A DNA stretch of 64,000 nucleotides from Rhynchopus sp. YZ270_cl-10. Taxonomy: Eukaryota; Euglenozoa; Diplonemea; Diplonemida; Diplonemidae. The translations under genes were made by a program, and so were the position numbers. The notes below the pieces were generated by a model. It had not been told where the DNA came from. It was given only the letters and a program-made list of their open reading frames with translations, and made no database searches. This document shows, one piece after another, positions 49,901 through 60,800 of the stretch. The stretch's first letter is position 1; each line of letters begins with the position of its first letter. Location: assembly GCA_964035575.1 (NCBI GenBank), contig OZ037918.1, forward strand, positions 310,001 to 374,000, given 5' to 3'.

Positions 49901-51693
49901 CATTTGGCGGCGTCACATGTCCCTCGTCCGTTGCACGATATTGGCGGGTTACAGAAAAAACCACAGTTCGCCCCCATATAGTTAGCATAACATTCGCACG
50001 ACCCATCCGCTTGGCATACTCCAGCCCCGCTGCACGTTGTCGACGGCTCGCAGAACAGAGCACAGTCGTTCCCCATCCAGTTATCCGAACATTCGCACGA
50101 CCCATCCGCTTGGCATGCTCCATGCCCGCTGCACGTTATCGACGGGTTGCAGAACAGAGCACAGTCGTTCCCCATCCAGTTATCCGAACATTCGCACGAC
50201 CCATCCGCTTGGCATGCTCCATGCCCGCTGCACGTTGTCGACGGGTTGCAGAACAGAGCACAGTCGTTCCCCATCCAGTTATCCGAACATTCGCACGACC
50301 CATCCGCTTGGCATGCTCCATGCCCGCTGCACGTTGTCGACGGGTTGCACAACAGAGAACAGTCGTTCCCCATCCAGTTAACCGAACATTCGCACGACCC
50401 ATCCGCTTGGCATGTTCCATGCCAGCTGCACGTTGTCGACGGCTCGCAGAACACAGCACAGTCGTTCCCCCACCAGTTATCCGAACATTCGCACGACCCA
50501 TCCCCTAGGCAGTCCCCATGCCCGCTGCACGTTGTCGACGGGTTGCAGAAAAAAGCACAGTCGTTCCCCACCCAGTGATCCGAACATTTGCACGACCCAT
50601 CCCCTTGGCATGCTCCATGCCCGCTGCACGTCGTTGCCGGGTCGCAGAAGACACTACAATCCGGCTTCCAATCCCAATGTTGATCGCACTGGCATGTTGC
50701 ATCCGACAGGCAGGCACCATGGCCATTGCACGAAGTAGCAGGGTCGCAGGGAAAGTCACATGCAGGACCAGACCAACCGCTGTCGCATTTGCACTTGGAC
50801 AAAACACCTTCACATTTGCCGTTCCCGCTGCAGGTAACCGAAGGGCTGCAGTCGCAGGTTGCGCCTTTCCAATCTACCCAATCACCGTCGCAAACGCAAG
50901 CGGCGGCCGGATCCGTACGATCACCTGTAGAAACGCATTTCCCGTGGCCGCATTGCGCATCGTCACAAAATGCCCCACACCACGAACCATGCCAATTGTC
51001 TTCGCAGATGCAAGGGAGACCATTAAAGGTCTTCGGATCGCAATACCCGCCGTTTTGACAGACCGTACATTGCTTGTTGCATGCACTTCCAATCCAGCCC
51101 TTGTTGCAGACACACTCGAACGTGTCGTCGCAATACCGGTTAGCTATGTGAGTATTCCGTCCGTCAAAACAGTCTTGGTCTTTAAAACATATACCTTGTG
51201 AATCGCATGTCGTTGAACCACCTGGAGAAGGGGCGCACGGGATGTTACAGTGTGCCCCAGTCCACAAACCAGAGGCACATATGCACTCGAACGTGGATGG
51301 ATCGCATTCCCCGTTGCCGTTGCATGTAACCGAAGGGTTGCAGGCGCAGTTTGGGCCTAGCCAACCACTCGAGCAAGCGCAGCTTCCATCCGGGTTGCAA
51401 GTCCCATGGCCTTGGCAGTCTTTTGCATCATAGCAGCCGACGGAGCAATCTGGACCAACCCAACCTAGGTCACATTCGCACACGGACTTCGCTTCTTCCG
51501 TACAAGTTCCTTGGAGGTTAGTGCAGTTAATGCGACTGTCGCAGTCACATTCGGCTCCTTTAACTCCTGGGGTGGGACACACACAGAGGCCGCGGCGATC
51601 ACATTCCTGCAACGATGAGCAATCATCATCGTTGCGGCATGGCTGAGACTGAACTGTCCACAACATCGCCAAACCCACAAGGGTGCGCAACAT
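46990..51693 (-). CDS. Secreted EGF-repeat / VWD / LamG-like protein
   Basis: A single exon encodes 1567 residues from an ATG at 51693 to TGA at 46990. Residues 1-16 are a signal peptide (RTLVGLAMLWTVQSQ). About 20 or more tenascin-type EGF modules follow to about residue 815, with the pattern C..G.GAC..DGSCECS..WMGNDC. A VWD-type domain begins at about 820 (GSIYGDPHYLNVDNEVYDF, the GDPHY hallmark). A cysteine-rich part follows at about 1045-1180. Two LamG/concanavalin-like domains lie at about 1190-1375 and 1380-1550; each has FGDEAIMIEARV, KWA.I.DFGNGA and DVWTWVAFTLTK. It ends PIPPVVIPQ without a membrane helix. Such mixes are extracellular adhesion or matrix proteins; VWD can mediate assembly and LamG-like domains bind sugars. 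The protein is probably secreted or on the surface. I cannot name an orthologue. Confidence 0.85.
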   Translation of the reverse strand: MLRTLVGLAMLWTVQSQPCRNDDDCSSLQECDRRGLCVCPTPGVKGAECDCDSRINCTNLQGTCTEEAKSVCECDLGWVGPDCSVGCYDAKDCQGHGTCNPDGSCACSSGWLGPNCACNPSVTCNGNGECDPSTFECICASGLWTGAHCNIPCAPSPGGSTTCDSQGICFKDQDCFDGRNTHIANRYCDDTFECVCNKGWIGSACNKQCTVCQNGGYCDPKTFNGLPCICEDNWHGSWCGAFCDDAQCGHGKCVSTGDRTDPAAACVCDGDWVDWKGATCDCSPSVTCSGNGKCEGVLSKCKCDSGWSGPACDFPCDPATSCNGHGACLSDATCQCDQHWDWKPDCSVFCDPATTCSGHGACQGDGSCKCSDHWVGNDCAFFCNPSTTCSGHGDCLGDGSCECSDNWWGNDCAVFCEPSTTCSWHGTCQADGSCECSVNWMGNDCSLLCNPSTTCSGHGACQADGSCECSDNWMGNDCALFCNPSTTCSGHGACQADGSCECSDNWMGNDCALFCNPSITCSGHGACQADGSCECSDNWMGNDCALFCEPSTTCSGAGVCQADGSCECYANYMGANCGFFCNPPISCNGRGTCDAAKWQASGLKCNCDNPTFDDTTSCAKCLPHYYGHDCDVYCTDDVTCHGHGACDVSGECLCEQHWDWKPDCSVFCDPATTCNGHGTCLPDATCQCDQHRDWKPDCSVFCDPSTTCSGHGDCLGDGSCECSDNWMGANCDHFCNPSTTCNGRGTCDDAKQQASGLPCNCDPRFDDTTNCQKCLPHYSGHDCDVYCTDDVTCHGNGQCDASGKCLCDPGYNATEDCGNKGSIYGDPHYLNVDNEVYDFHGADPSGYYAYTDDEVSVTTWNYFCDETLHKGRTCVERVAILQKSNGDMVEFKRTDTGMQTSVKLTSRPTPCQASFMNLSSWSPSIVLPTSMRYEAPQHERGATVSLLDAAGRVKMLLTVWYETFLPDRDSLLSYYLTVEAVLYQKKPVPLDGELGAFFLEAKDGNVLKNSTVTNTCLTGRSAAVLNTDEATTTIPTVAEELAKCTSDAAREHALECCAPGKACGTWYAQCLFEACLHYVPGEGCADHMIDVLMFKEQGSEKSCFCPSETMTPDHVSQTCSLCKPHHYPLPGPGVAPADACATRCTSEDCPEESPYCNSRGECSTAEHMRQREGKHTPALAESAWAYHLPSDKHPCAPGKALGRLVELREVLTPENVGPLTFGDEAIMIEARVRMRSATKWARIVDFGNGAKGSVVFGQRRLSKKLGFETHSFEACSTAQGRRVNSPVALPEDEDVWTWVAFTLTKEGVATMYHNNEPVAQVSGVALPEFGTRVKNYVRTPKKRSGDGWNGDIEHLTFSTCFVRSPALPSEWSFNLPKAKHPCVYGEVLGRIVQVEEAQPGSDIGPLTFGDEAIMIEARVQMRSATKWASIIDFGNGAAKGNVVFGQRSASKKLSFESHPFETCSRQQGTRDVNSRVALPEDEDVWTWVAFTLTKDGVATIYHNNEQVTQVTGVALPEFGTRVKNYVRGSHLTGGDGEWDGAIRHLSVSTCSVPDAPVAPIPPVVIPQ
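50040..50430. repeat. 99-bp coding repeats (homogenised EGF modules)
   Basis: Four to five nearly identical 99-bp units (33 codons) start with CAGAACAGAGCACAGTCGTT near 50052, 50149, 50248 and 50345. Each encodes one EGF module. They are far more alike than the outer EGF modules, pointing to recent internal duplication or conversion. Confidence 0.85.
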
Positions 51694-51840
51694 CGTATCC
51701 CGCTTTCCAAATAAAAGTGTTGAATCTGCATGTGAAGGGTGTTGTGTGTGTGTGTGTGTGTTGATATCAGTGCTAATCAAATCAAGGCCGCACTTACAAA
51801 GTTTAGCCACTAACGACGTCCCCCTGTCTCTGTCAGCCAT

Positions 51841-54800
51841 TGCCAAGCCTGCGTTTATGGCGACGACTTACTTGTCTGATATTCCAACCGTCGCAAATAA
51901 GGAGACCCTACTGAGCGAAGGACATGGCATGACACTGAGGGAACGCCGAGGTGTAGTGGTGGGGGATACAAGTAGATGAGGCAGCATGTTTTATTTTGTG
52001 GGTTGTGGTTTGTGGCATGACGCCCAATCTCTGCAGGACTCTACTTTTCTTGTGTCGATAAAACACCCGAAAGAAAAGAATAGAGGTATCCCCAGATTCA
52101 CATGTTTGTCACCTGAAAAACAGGGTTTTGAGAGCGTGGCAGAAACAAGAAAGTGGTGCCTCTTCTGCACACACATAAAAAAGTGGTAGGTCTTTGTAAA
52201 TCCACCCCACGAGTCCACACAACTGCCATACATTGTTGACTTGATACTTTCAGTGTTGTGCCACCGAGCTTCACAAGAAAATAAGCAAAGCGATATGCAC
52301 TGCAACATTGAAAAATAAGACATGCACAATAACAAAAAACAACAAAAACAACAAACCGGGGAAAACAAATTTTGAAAAGTTGAAAGACACATGTGGTGCT
52401 ATAAAATGGAATCGTCGTAGCAAAACGAGAAAGTAGCATCATACATGTTGGGGCACATCAGAGATTGCGTGTCGGGTTGCACCGGCACACCACTAGCAAC
52501 CTCCCGCAGTTGACCCGAGTCGCACTGCTCACGATGCGATTGAAGCGATGGGCAGTAGAGAGATGTCTTGAAAGACGGGTCCACTTCGAAGAAGGCACCC
52601 GGCCTTCAAAACCCTGTCCTACTTGAATCATGCTAAAAAAAAATAACACTAACAGAGAGGGGTTTTTTAAATATAAAAGAAAAATTCTCTTTATTTAAAA
52701 ATAAAAGGCACTCCGTATCCAAAAACAAGGGGGATGTCTGGGGACAAAAATACATTTTTGTGTTGGGGTGGGTGGGAGTGTTTTTCGCTAAAAGGTGGGA
52801 TTAAAAAGTAAAAGAAAATGATGTAAAACATCGAGTAGCCGTGGTCCATTTGGAATTTACATAGATACATACAGACTGTACATAACACATGTATCAGAGA
52901 GGGCGGGGGGGGGGGGGGGGGGGGGCTAGGGGCAGTGTTCCTAACGCTAGTTTTAAACTAAACGTTTTAAACGTTTTAAATTCTAAACGTTTTAAACTGT
53001 TTTAAACGTTTTAAACTCGAATAAAAAACGGTGGTGAATTTTGGCTTTTCAGGCAAAAAAAAAAAAAATTTTTTTTTTTTTTTACAGGCAAAAAAAAATG
53101 TCTTTGCGAAAAAATGTGGTATTTTCCTCTTTGCTGAACTTTTCAGTGGCAGCAGGCACGGTGTAATTAGACACCGCATGGTGTCTAATTACAAGGTGCC
53201 ACCAGCTCTGCCTGATAGGCCGAGCAGAGTGTGCCTGCGCCACTGGATGCTTGGTGTGCCCCCTTTGGTGTAGTGGAGCCGTCGTTGTGGTAGAAGATGG
53301 CCCCCACTCCTCCTTGGGGGTGCGCTGATCTGGTAGTCAGTGAAGCGCGTAGTGTTCTGTTTACCGTGTGCAAGGATCTGTCTGTGTAGACGCGTCCCGT
53401 GTGGGGTGGCAGAGCCGCAAGAGCCAGTTCCGTCCTTTGCCGGTTCTCTTCGCTGCTTGCAGAGTCACTCTTGCTGACACCCGGTATTTCTGGTGATCAG
53501 CACGTCATTCAGCGTACGATCCCACTCCCACGGTGACACGGGGTCGTGGTCCAGTAAGGGTGCGCGTACGCTGTGGCGATAGGCTCCCGTCTCCTCCACA
53601 GTCTCTATCGCTCCGGCAAGCCAGCTGTCGCCTGCAGGTAGCTTAGTCGATATCGCAGCAGCTCTACCAGGGGAGTCCTCCACCCGCATGAACTTCTCCA
53701 GGTCGTCCGCCGCTGCTGTTGTGGACAGAGAAGACACAGTGGTGTCCCATGGTGTCCCCATCACACACTAGCCCACTCAACTTATCTTTTTCTCATGCAG
53801 GTGCGTGCAGATCTCCTCCGCATTGTGCAAGTCCTCCTCCAAAACTTTTGTGCTTACAGGGCGGGCATCCGCACCCTCGCGACAAGGGTGAACACCTTCT
53901 CGTCGTTGTGCGCCTTCCAGCCATCAACGTATACCGAGATGTGCAGGCTCTTTGCTAGGGCTGCTCTCACAGGAACCATGACCCTGTCATACTCAGCCTT
54001 AAGTACCCTGTTACCCATCTGGAACCCGCTGGGAATTTTTGACACATCAAATGCTGGCACCAAGCGCTTGATCAGCCAGGTTTTAGCGCACTCATTAGGG
54101 TACCGTACAGGAAACAAGTTAGCAGGAGAAACCAAGAAAAACCAGGCTAAATTGACCCCAGATGCACCAAAACTATGATTTTTGATACAGAAAAAAAAAA
54201 TTCGAAAAATTCCCCCCACTTTTTTTACGTTTTTTTGTGCAGAACTGTCACCCGTTTTTTATTCGAGTTTTAAACGTTTAAAACGTTTAAAACGTTTAAA
54301 ACGCGTTTTAAATAATTTAAAACGTTTAAAACGTTTTAAACGTTTTAAACGCAAAATTAGGTACACTGGCTAGGGGGTCCGACTCTTAAGGAATTCCTTA
54401 AGGAATTTTGTCCGTTTTTCATTTTTTTCAACATTCGGCCATTTCCCGGGCACTTCCGGGCGAATCCTACCCCCAAAATAATATATCTGGGTACTGTGGG
54501 CCTGAATTCACCCTCTAGGTACCACAAAATACAAAAAAAAATTGAAAAATATGGTGAAAAATAGGCTATTTTGGCCTTTTGGGCAACATAGCCAGTTTTG
54601 ACCAAATTTCCAAAAAATCAAAAAAAAGCCCAAAAAATAGACGAAAAAAGGCGTGTCTGGACACAATTTCGACCCAAAAATGTGTTTTGGGTCAATTGAA
54701 AACGGGGATTCGCCCTTTTGACACTTTTTTCGACGTTTTTTTGTGTTTTTAGGTGAAAAAACGTATGCGGTGGACCGGGGTTGGACCGGGGACAAGAAAA

Positions 54801-57800
54801 ACACAAACAAAGCGTCGCAAAATTGTCAAAAGGGTGAAAAACCGGTTGCAATTGACTCAAGCCACGTTTTTGGGTCGAAATTGTGGCCAGAGACGCCTTT
54901 TTTCGTCTATTTTTTGGGCTTTTTTTGATCTTTTTTTGGAGACACAGTTTTTAGTCAAAAACCGGCCATTTTGCCTAAGGCAAAAAACCCGATTTTTCAC
55001 CATATTTTTCAATTTTTTTTGTATTTTGTGGTACCTAGAGGGTGAATTCAGGCCCACAGTGCCCAGATATATTATTTTGGGGGTAGGATTCGCCCGGAAG
55101 TGCCCGGGAAATGGCCGAATGTTGAAAAAAATGAAAAACGGACAAAATTTTACTAGGGAGTCGGACCCCCTAGGCATACTGTGCAGGCGAGCCGTTTTTA
55201 GGCGAGTTTTTCGTTTTCCTGATTTTCAGGAAAAACTCGCCAAAAACTCGCCCTACTCGCCCATTACTCGCCTATTACTCGCCAAAACTCGCCAAAAACT
55301 CGCCAAAACTCGCCAAAACTCGCCTAAACTCGCCAAAAACTCGCCTAAACTCGCCCACATTTGGGTGCAAATCCTGGTGCACATACGCACCTTGGGGGTG
55401 AAAATGTGCACCAGGATGTGAAAATGGAGGGCGGGGGTGACTGATGACAACATGCCACTCGAAAACACACAAAAAAATTGAAATTGTGTCACTTGTACGT
55501 CTAAAGGCAACCATGTCACGGCAGTGGCTGACAGGCATGTATGTAAACATTTGCTCCAGGGGAAGATCCAAGCGTGCCATAGATCCCGGGGGACAAGACG
55601 TGCTACAATCCGGAGGATGACGAAGACATGAGCCGGGGCTACACTCGCTATACAACAATGTCCTCGTCATGCCGGTAAATGGCAACCCTGCAGGCCACCC
55701 CTTGGCGGTATTCCACCACGACTACATCGCACCCATCTGTGCAAGCTTCATGGATCCGCAGAAGCTACAGCTGGACTGGTGGTACTGGTTGTGGAAGCCT
55801 ACAAAGCAAACTGTAGAGGTCTTGTTCAAGTGGAACGAAAAAATTTTTCTCTTCAAAACTCAAATTTCCGTCATATTTTCGTGTGTACACTTTTCCCAAG
55901 GTAAAATCCCTACCAAAAAAAAAAAAACTCGCCAAAACTCGCCCCCCAAAAATGGGCGAGTTTTAGGCGAGTTTTTGGCGAGTAGGCGAGTTTTTTTTAC
56001 TCGCCCGCACAGTATGCCTAGGGGGGGGGGGGGGGGGGGTAGGGGCCGCAGTCCCCTAAGGAAATTATGTAACAATAATTATTTCGTCATTTTTTGGGCA
56101 TCTAGTGGGCACCTCAGGGTGTGTCTGACACCCAAAATAGGTTTCCGGGGCAGTGTGACCCAGAATTTCATGGTTTGGCACCTCAGAAAGTGAAAAAAGT
56201 GTGAAAAAATAGGATTTTCAGCCCTTTTGGCCATTTGGGGCAAAATGGCCAATTTTGGCACATTTTTTGCTTTGTGGGGGTACTTGGGGCTATTTCACCC
56301 CCAAAACCACTCAGAACATGTTCTAGGCACCTATTTTCAACCACAATTACCCATACAGGGGGGTATTCCGCTCAAGAAATGGTTTTGTTGGGGTTATTTT
56401 CAGCAAATTTTCACAAAGTTTCACTAAGTTTTGCTAAGTTTCACTAAGTTTTACTAAGTTTCACTAAGTTTTGGTCAAAAAAAATGCAAAAAAAATGCAA
56501 AAAACACGAAAAATTGCACAAAAAATGGGAGGAACCGAACAAATATGTATGGTATGGCAAAAATGTGTCCTTTTTTTTGGGTGACTGATTACCAGAAACA
56601 CAAAAAAAATGGAAAATAAAGCACAAATCGGCCATTTGGGCCATTTTGGGACAAATGACCATTTTTGACCAAATTTTCAAAAAAATTGTAAAATTTCGAC
56701 ATCATGACAGCTGCTTGGGCACAAAACTACCCCAGGGATGTCCCGTGAGTCTATTCCGACCTGTTTTGGACACTTTAGGTACTTTTTTTGGCCGCTTTTT
56801 GGTGTTTTGAGGTCAAAATGACCCCCTGTCTACCCCCTGTCCAGGGGTCATATTCGACTCAATATTTCAAACCAAGATCGGTTCGAGGGGCCCAAAAGGG
56901 TGCAGCTCGTCGAAATCAGGCCCACAGGACCCCTAGGAGTACGATTTCCACAGGAGAGTGACCCCAAGAGGCCTCTGGCGGCCCTAATTTGGCATTTTTT
57001 TAGCCCAAAACCGCCCCTACCCCCCTCTCTGGGGGGGAGGGCAATTTCTCACTCATTTTCCCCATTTCTAGTGCTTCTGAGTCCTCCAAAGGGTAAAAAA
57101 ACGGTTCCGTTGGGTCCGCAGACCATTTTTTGGGGGGGTACATACCAAAATTTGCACCATACCCTACTTTATGTGATGGCCAGGGGAAAAATCCTGGCCT
57201 TGGACAGGGGGTAGACAGGGGGTGGACAGGGGGTCATTTTGACCAAATTTTGGCCAAATTCACCAAAGAAAAGGCGTAAAAATGTGAAAAACAGGCGAGA
57301 ATGGACTCCAAGCACGTTTTTGGGGCAAAATAGGTCTCAAATGACTCTCTGAAACATCGAATTTGGTGTTTTTTTTATGTTTTTTCATGAAAAATCGGGG
57401 TTTTGGCCAAAATGGCCAAAACCCCCAAAAAGCCAGTTTTTTGCTATTTTTTCCCATTTTTTCACATTCTAGAGTCGAATTTTCGCCCAATTTTGCCTCA
57501 CAGGGTGTTTCTGACCTATTCTGGGGTGGTTCTCTGCAGGTTGTGGCCACTATACGCCAAAAAGTGGCAAAATGAATTATTGTTACATAATTTCCTTAGG
57601 GGACTGCGGCCCCTAGGGGGGGGGGGGGGGGGGGGGGGGGTTTTGTTAAATATAAAAGAAAAATTCTCTTTATTTAAAAATAAAAGGCACTCCGTATCCA
57701 AAAACAAGTGGGATGTCTGGGGACAAAAACAAATTTTTGTGTTGGGGTGGGTGGGAGTGTTTTTTGCTAAAAGGTGGGATTAAAAAGTAAAAGAAAACAA

Positions 57801-60800
57801 AAAGTTTATAAGATGACCCTAAGCCTCTCGTGCTTAGTCACCTTATCATATTCGTTATCGCACAGCATCAGCTGCGCTGGCTTCCACAAGTTTGTTGTCA
57901 GGGATGATTTCCCCAACCGGACTTCGTAATTTTGGCACGTAGAAAATGATGTAAAACATCGAGTAGCCGTGGTCCATTTGGAATTTACCTAGATACATAC
58001 AGACTGTACATAACATGTATCAGAGAGGGCGGGGGGTTTTTTTAAATATAAAAGAAAATTTCTCTTTATTTAAAAATAAAAGGCACTCCGTATCCAAAAA
58101 CAAGTGGGATATCTGGGGACAAAAATACATTTTTGTGTTGGGGTGGGTGGGAGTGTTTTTTGCTAAAAGGTAGGATTAAAAAGTAAAAGAAAATGATGTA
58201 AAACATCGAGTAGCCGTGGTCCATTTGGAATTTACATAGATACATACAGACGGGTTACACAAAACGTTTTTTGGGGATTGCAAAGAAGCACACACAGTGC
58301 ACCTCTTTGCTTATCATGTGGTTCAAAATCAGAAAGACTTTAACTGCTCAGGGCAGGGGTGCATTTCTTCTTGCATTGGAAGAGCAGACACTTTGTTTGT
58401 ACAAATCGACAACAACTGTGTCGTCGTTCTGTGCAGGCACCAGTTGATATTGAAGAGTCACCTCCTATCTTCCCGAGTGAGCAGCTGAAGACCACCGAAC
58501 AATTGAAGTTCATATTCTTTCCACATCAAAGAAGAGAAAGCACAACAATTGAAGAAAAATACATGAAAAAATGTTACTTCGGGGGCCGGGGGTCAAATAC
58601 CCCGTGGTGGCTGCAGTAAATAATGGTGGGTGCTGCAAGGCCGGGTGGTCATTTAATTCCCGCCAAAATAAATTATATGTTTCCTTTATTAGCTCCCCCC
58701 CAGTAACTTGATACTTTCAGTGTTGTGCCATCAAGCTTCACAAGAACATAAGCAAAGCGATATGCACTGCAACATTGAAAAATAAGACATGCACAACAAC
58801 AAAAACAACAATAACAACAAACCGGGGAAAACAAATTTTGAAAAGTTGAAAGACACATGTGGTGCTATAAAATGGAATCGTCGTAGCAAAACGAGAAAGT
58901 AGCATCATACATGTTGGGGCACATCAGAGATTGCGTGTCGGGTTGCACCGGCACACCACTAGCAACCTCCCGCAGTTGACCCGAGTCGCACTGCTCACGA
59001 TGCGATTGAAGCGATGGGCAGTAGAGAGATGTCTTGAAAGACGGGTCCACTTCGAAGAAGGCACCCGGCCTTCAAAACCCTGTCCTACTTGAATCATGCT
59101 AAAAAAAATAACACTAAAAAGTACTAGGATGTGCCGAATGTGGGAAGGGGCACGTCCGCGTCCTCCTGCACAGCCGCACATCCTACGAATAAACCAAAAA
59201 ATGGAGCACAGCAAAAAGATGTGACAAAAAAAGAGGGGGGAAAAAAAATGAAAAAAATAACTATTTATTCAACGCCTTTTAGCGTGGTTTTTTTTTTTGC
59301 GATAACTTCACGCGTTTTTTTCCCAGGCGAGTGGTAGTTAATTTGCCGAGCGAAGCGAGGCAAATTGAATCCACGAGCCTGGGAAAAAAATAAGTGAAGT
59401 ATCGCAAAAAAATTCGCTAAAAGGCGTTGAATACGTAATTTTATTTCACGTTAAATAAAGTATACGAAAGGATTTGGCACTTTTAGCGTGACTCATTTAT
59501 TGTGCAATAACTAACGAGTATGTGTGCCTCCGGGTAGCTCTCATTACCCTCCCGCCAACGCTACCGGGAATCCCGCGGGACCCCTAGCTAGGCTAGCGGG
59601 ACTCCAGCTGGGGGGCTGGTGGGCCTGAGGGGCTGGAGGGGGGCTAAAAAAGGCTGGAGGGTCCCTCCAGCCCTGCTACCCTCCCGCCTGATTTTGCTCG
59701 CTGGGAACCTGCAAAAACCTGGTGAACTGGGCCCATACCCTGGTATGTGGGGTGGGATACGCATTTTCGGGGTGGCAGAACCATGTGTGAGCCACAGGGT
59801 GGTGCACGTGTGACCCCATGCAGTACCACACAACTCACGTTTTTACACACACAACAACGGCATATAGCATGTAACGCACACAGTACGTAGCCTACACCGC
59901 GTGTACGCATAGCGCGTAGCGTGTGGTCGGGTTCGGAAAGCTGCCTCAACGGTACACAAAGCTACATCCCGACCTCTCGCCACCCTCAGTGTCCCGACAC
60001 CTCGGGTTCTAGCGGGAGGCGGGAAATGGCTGTCGTGCAAGAGCGAGACATTCAGAAGATCCCCGCCCATCACAGAATATCATGCCAGCCACCACCTTCC
60101 TCACAATGAAGTAAAGGGGGTGGTGTGTCCTTCGCCTTGATAGGTAATGAAGGAGTCGATTTCTTGTTTCGTGAGTGCAGAGTGCGTTGGACTGTCGTGT
60201 CGGTAGCCGTCTGATGTTGCTTCAAGAGACACACGAGCCTCGGAAACTGGTCTTGCAGTTGCACCCCATACTTCCTCGCCAATATGCTGCTCAGCTTACT
60301 GAACGCTGTCCATTACGACAATTTGTACGTGAGATCGTCACGGAGATACACTATGCACGAAACGAAGTCGGCTTCCGTGGGCATACCGTCAGGCTTGCCA
60401 ATGAATTCCATAAACAGCGGTCCCATTCACGGACGTACGGTGTCGACAATGCCAGTCCTTCAGCAAAACCACTGTGGTGCTTGTCCATCTCCTGTCGGAG
60501 GACCGTTTGCGTCTTACATCCTTCAGCATGTTGCATGTGTCAAAAAAAAAATGGGAAAAGGGCAAAAAATTTTCGAAATTTTCAATTTTTAGGCGGGTGG
60601 TGGAGCAGGATGTGCCAAAATTTAGCGTGAAGTTATCGCCAAAAAAAAAACCCTGTTTTAGCGTGAAAAAAACAAAAATAAAATCACGCTCTGAAGGAAT
60701 TGCAGTGAAAAAAAGTGAAAAAGCGTGAAATAAAGTTCAATTAGCGTGGTTTTTATTGCGAAAAAAAACACGGCGTGAAATTATCATTAAAAAGAATCAC

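Larger units (their letters stand above)
37317..51840. repeat. 14.5-kb tandem unit, copy 1
   Basis: Bases 37317-49475 match 51841-64000 at an offset of 14523-14525 bases. I compared them along the whole length by landmarks and by sample blocks and saw only G-run length changes (at about 38390-38401 and 43093-43115). Three substitutions occur within the first 60 bases (near 37331, 37336 and 37366). The unit holds one EGF/VWD/LamG-like gene and about 9.6 kb of transposons and local duplications. The copies are in the same orientation and directly abutting. Confidence 0.92.
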
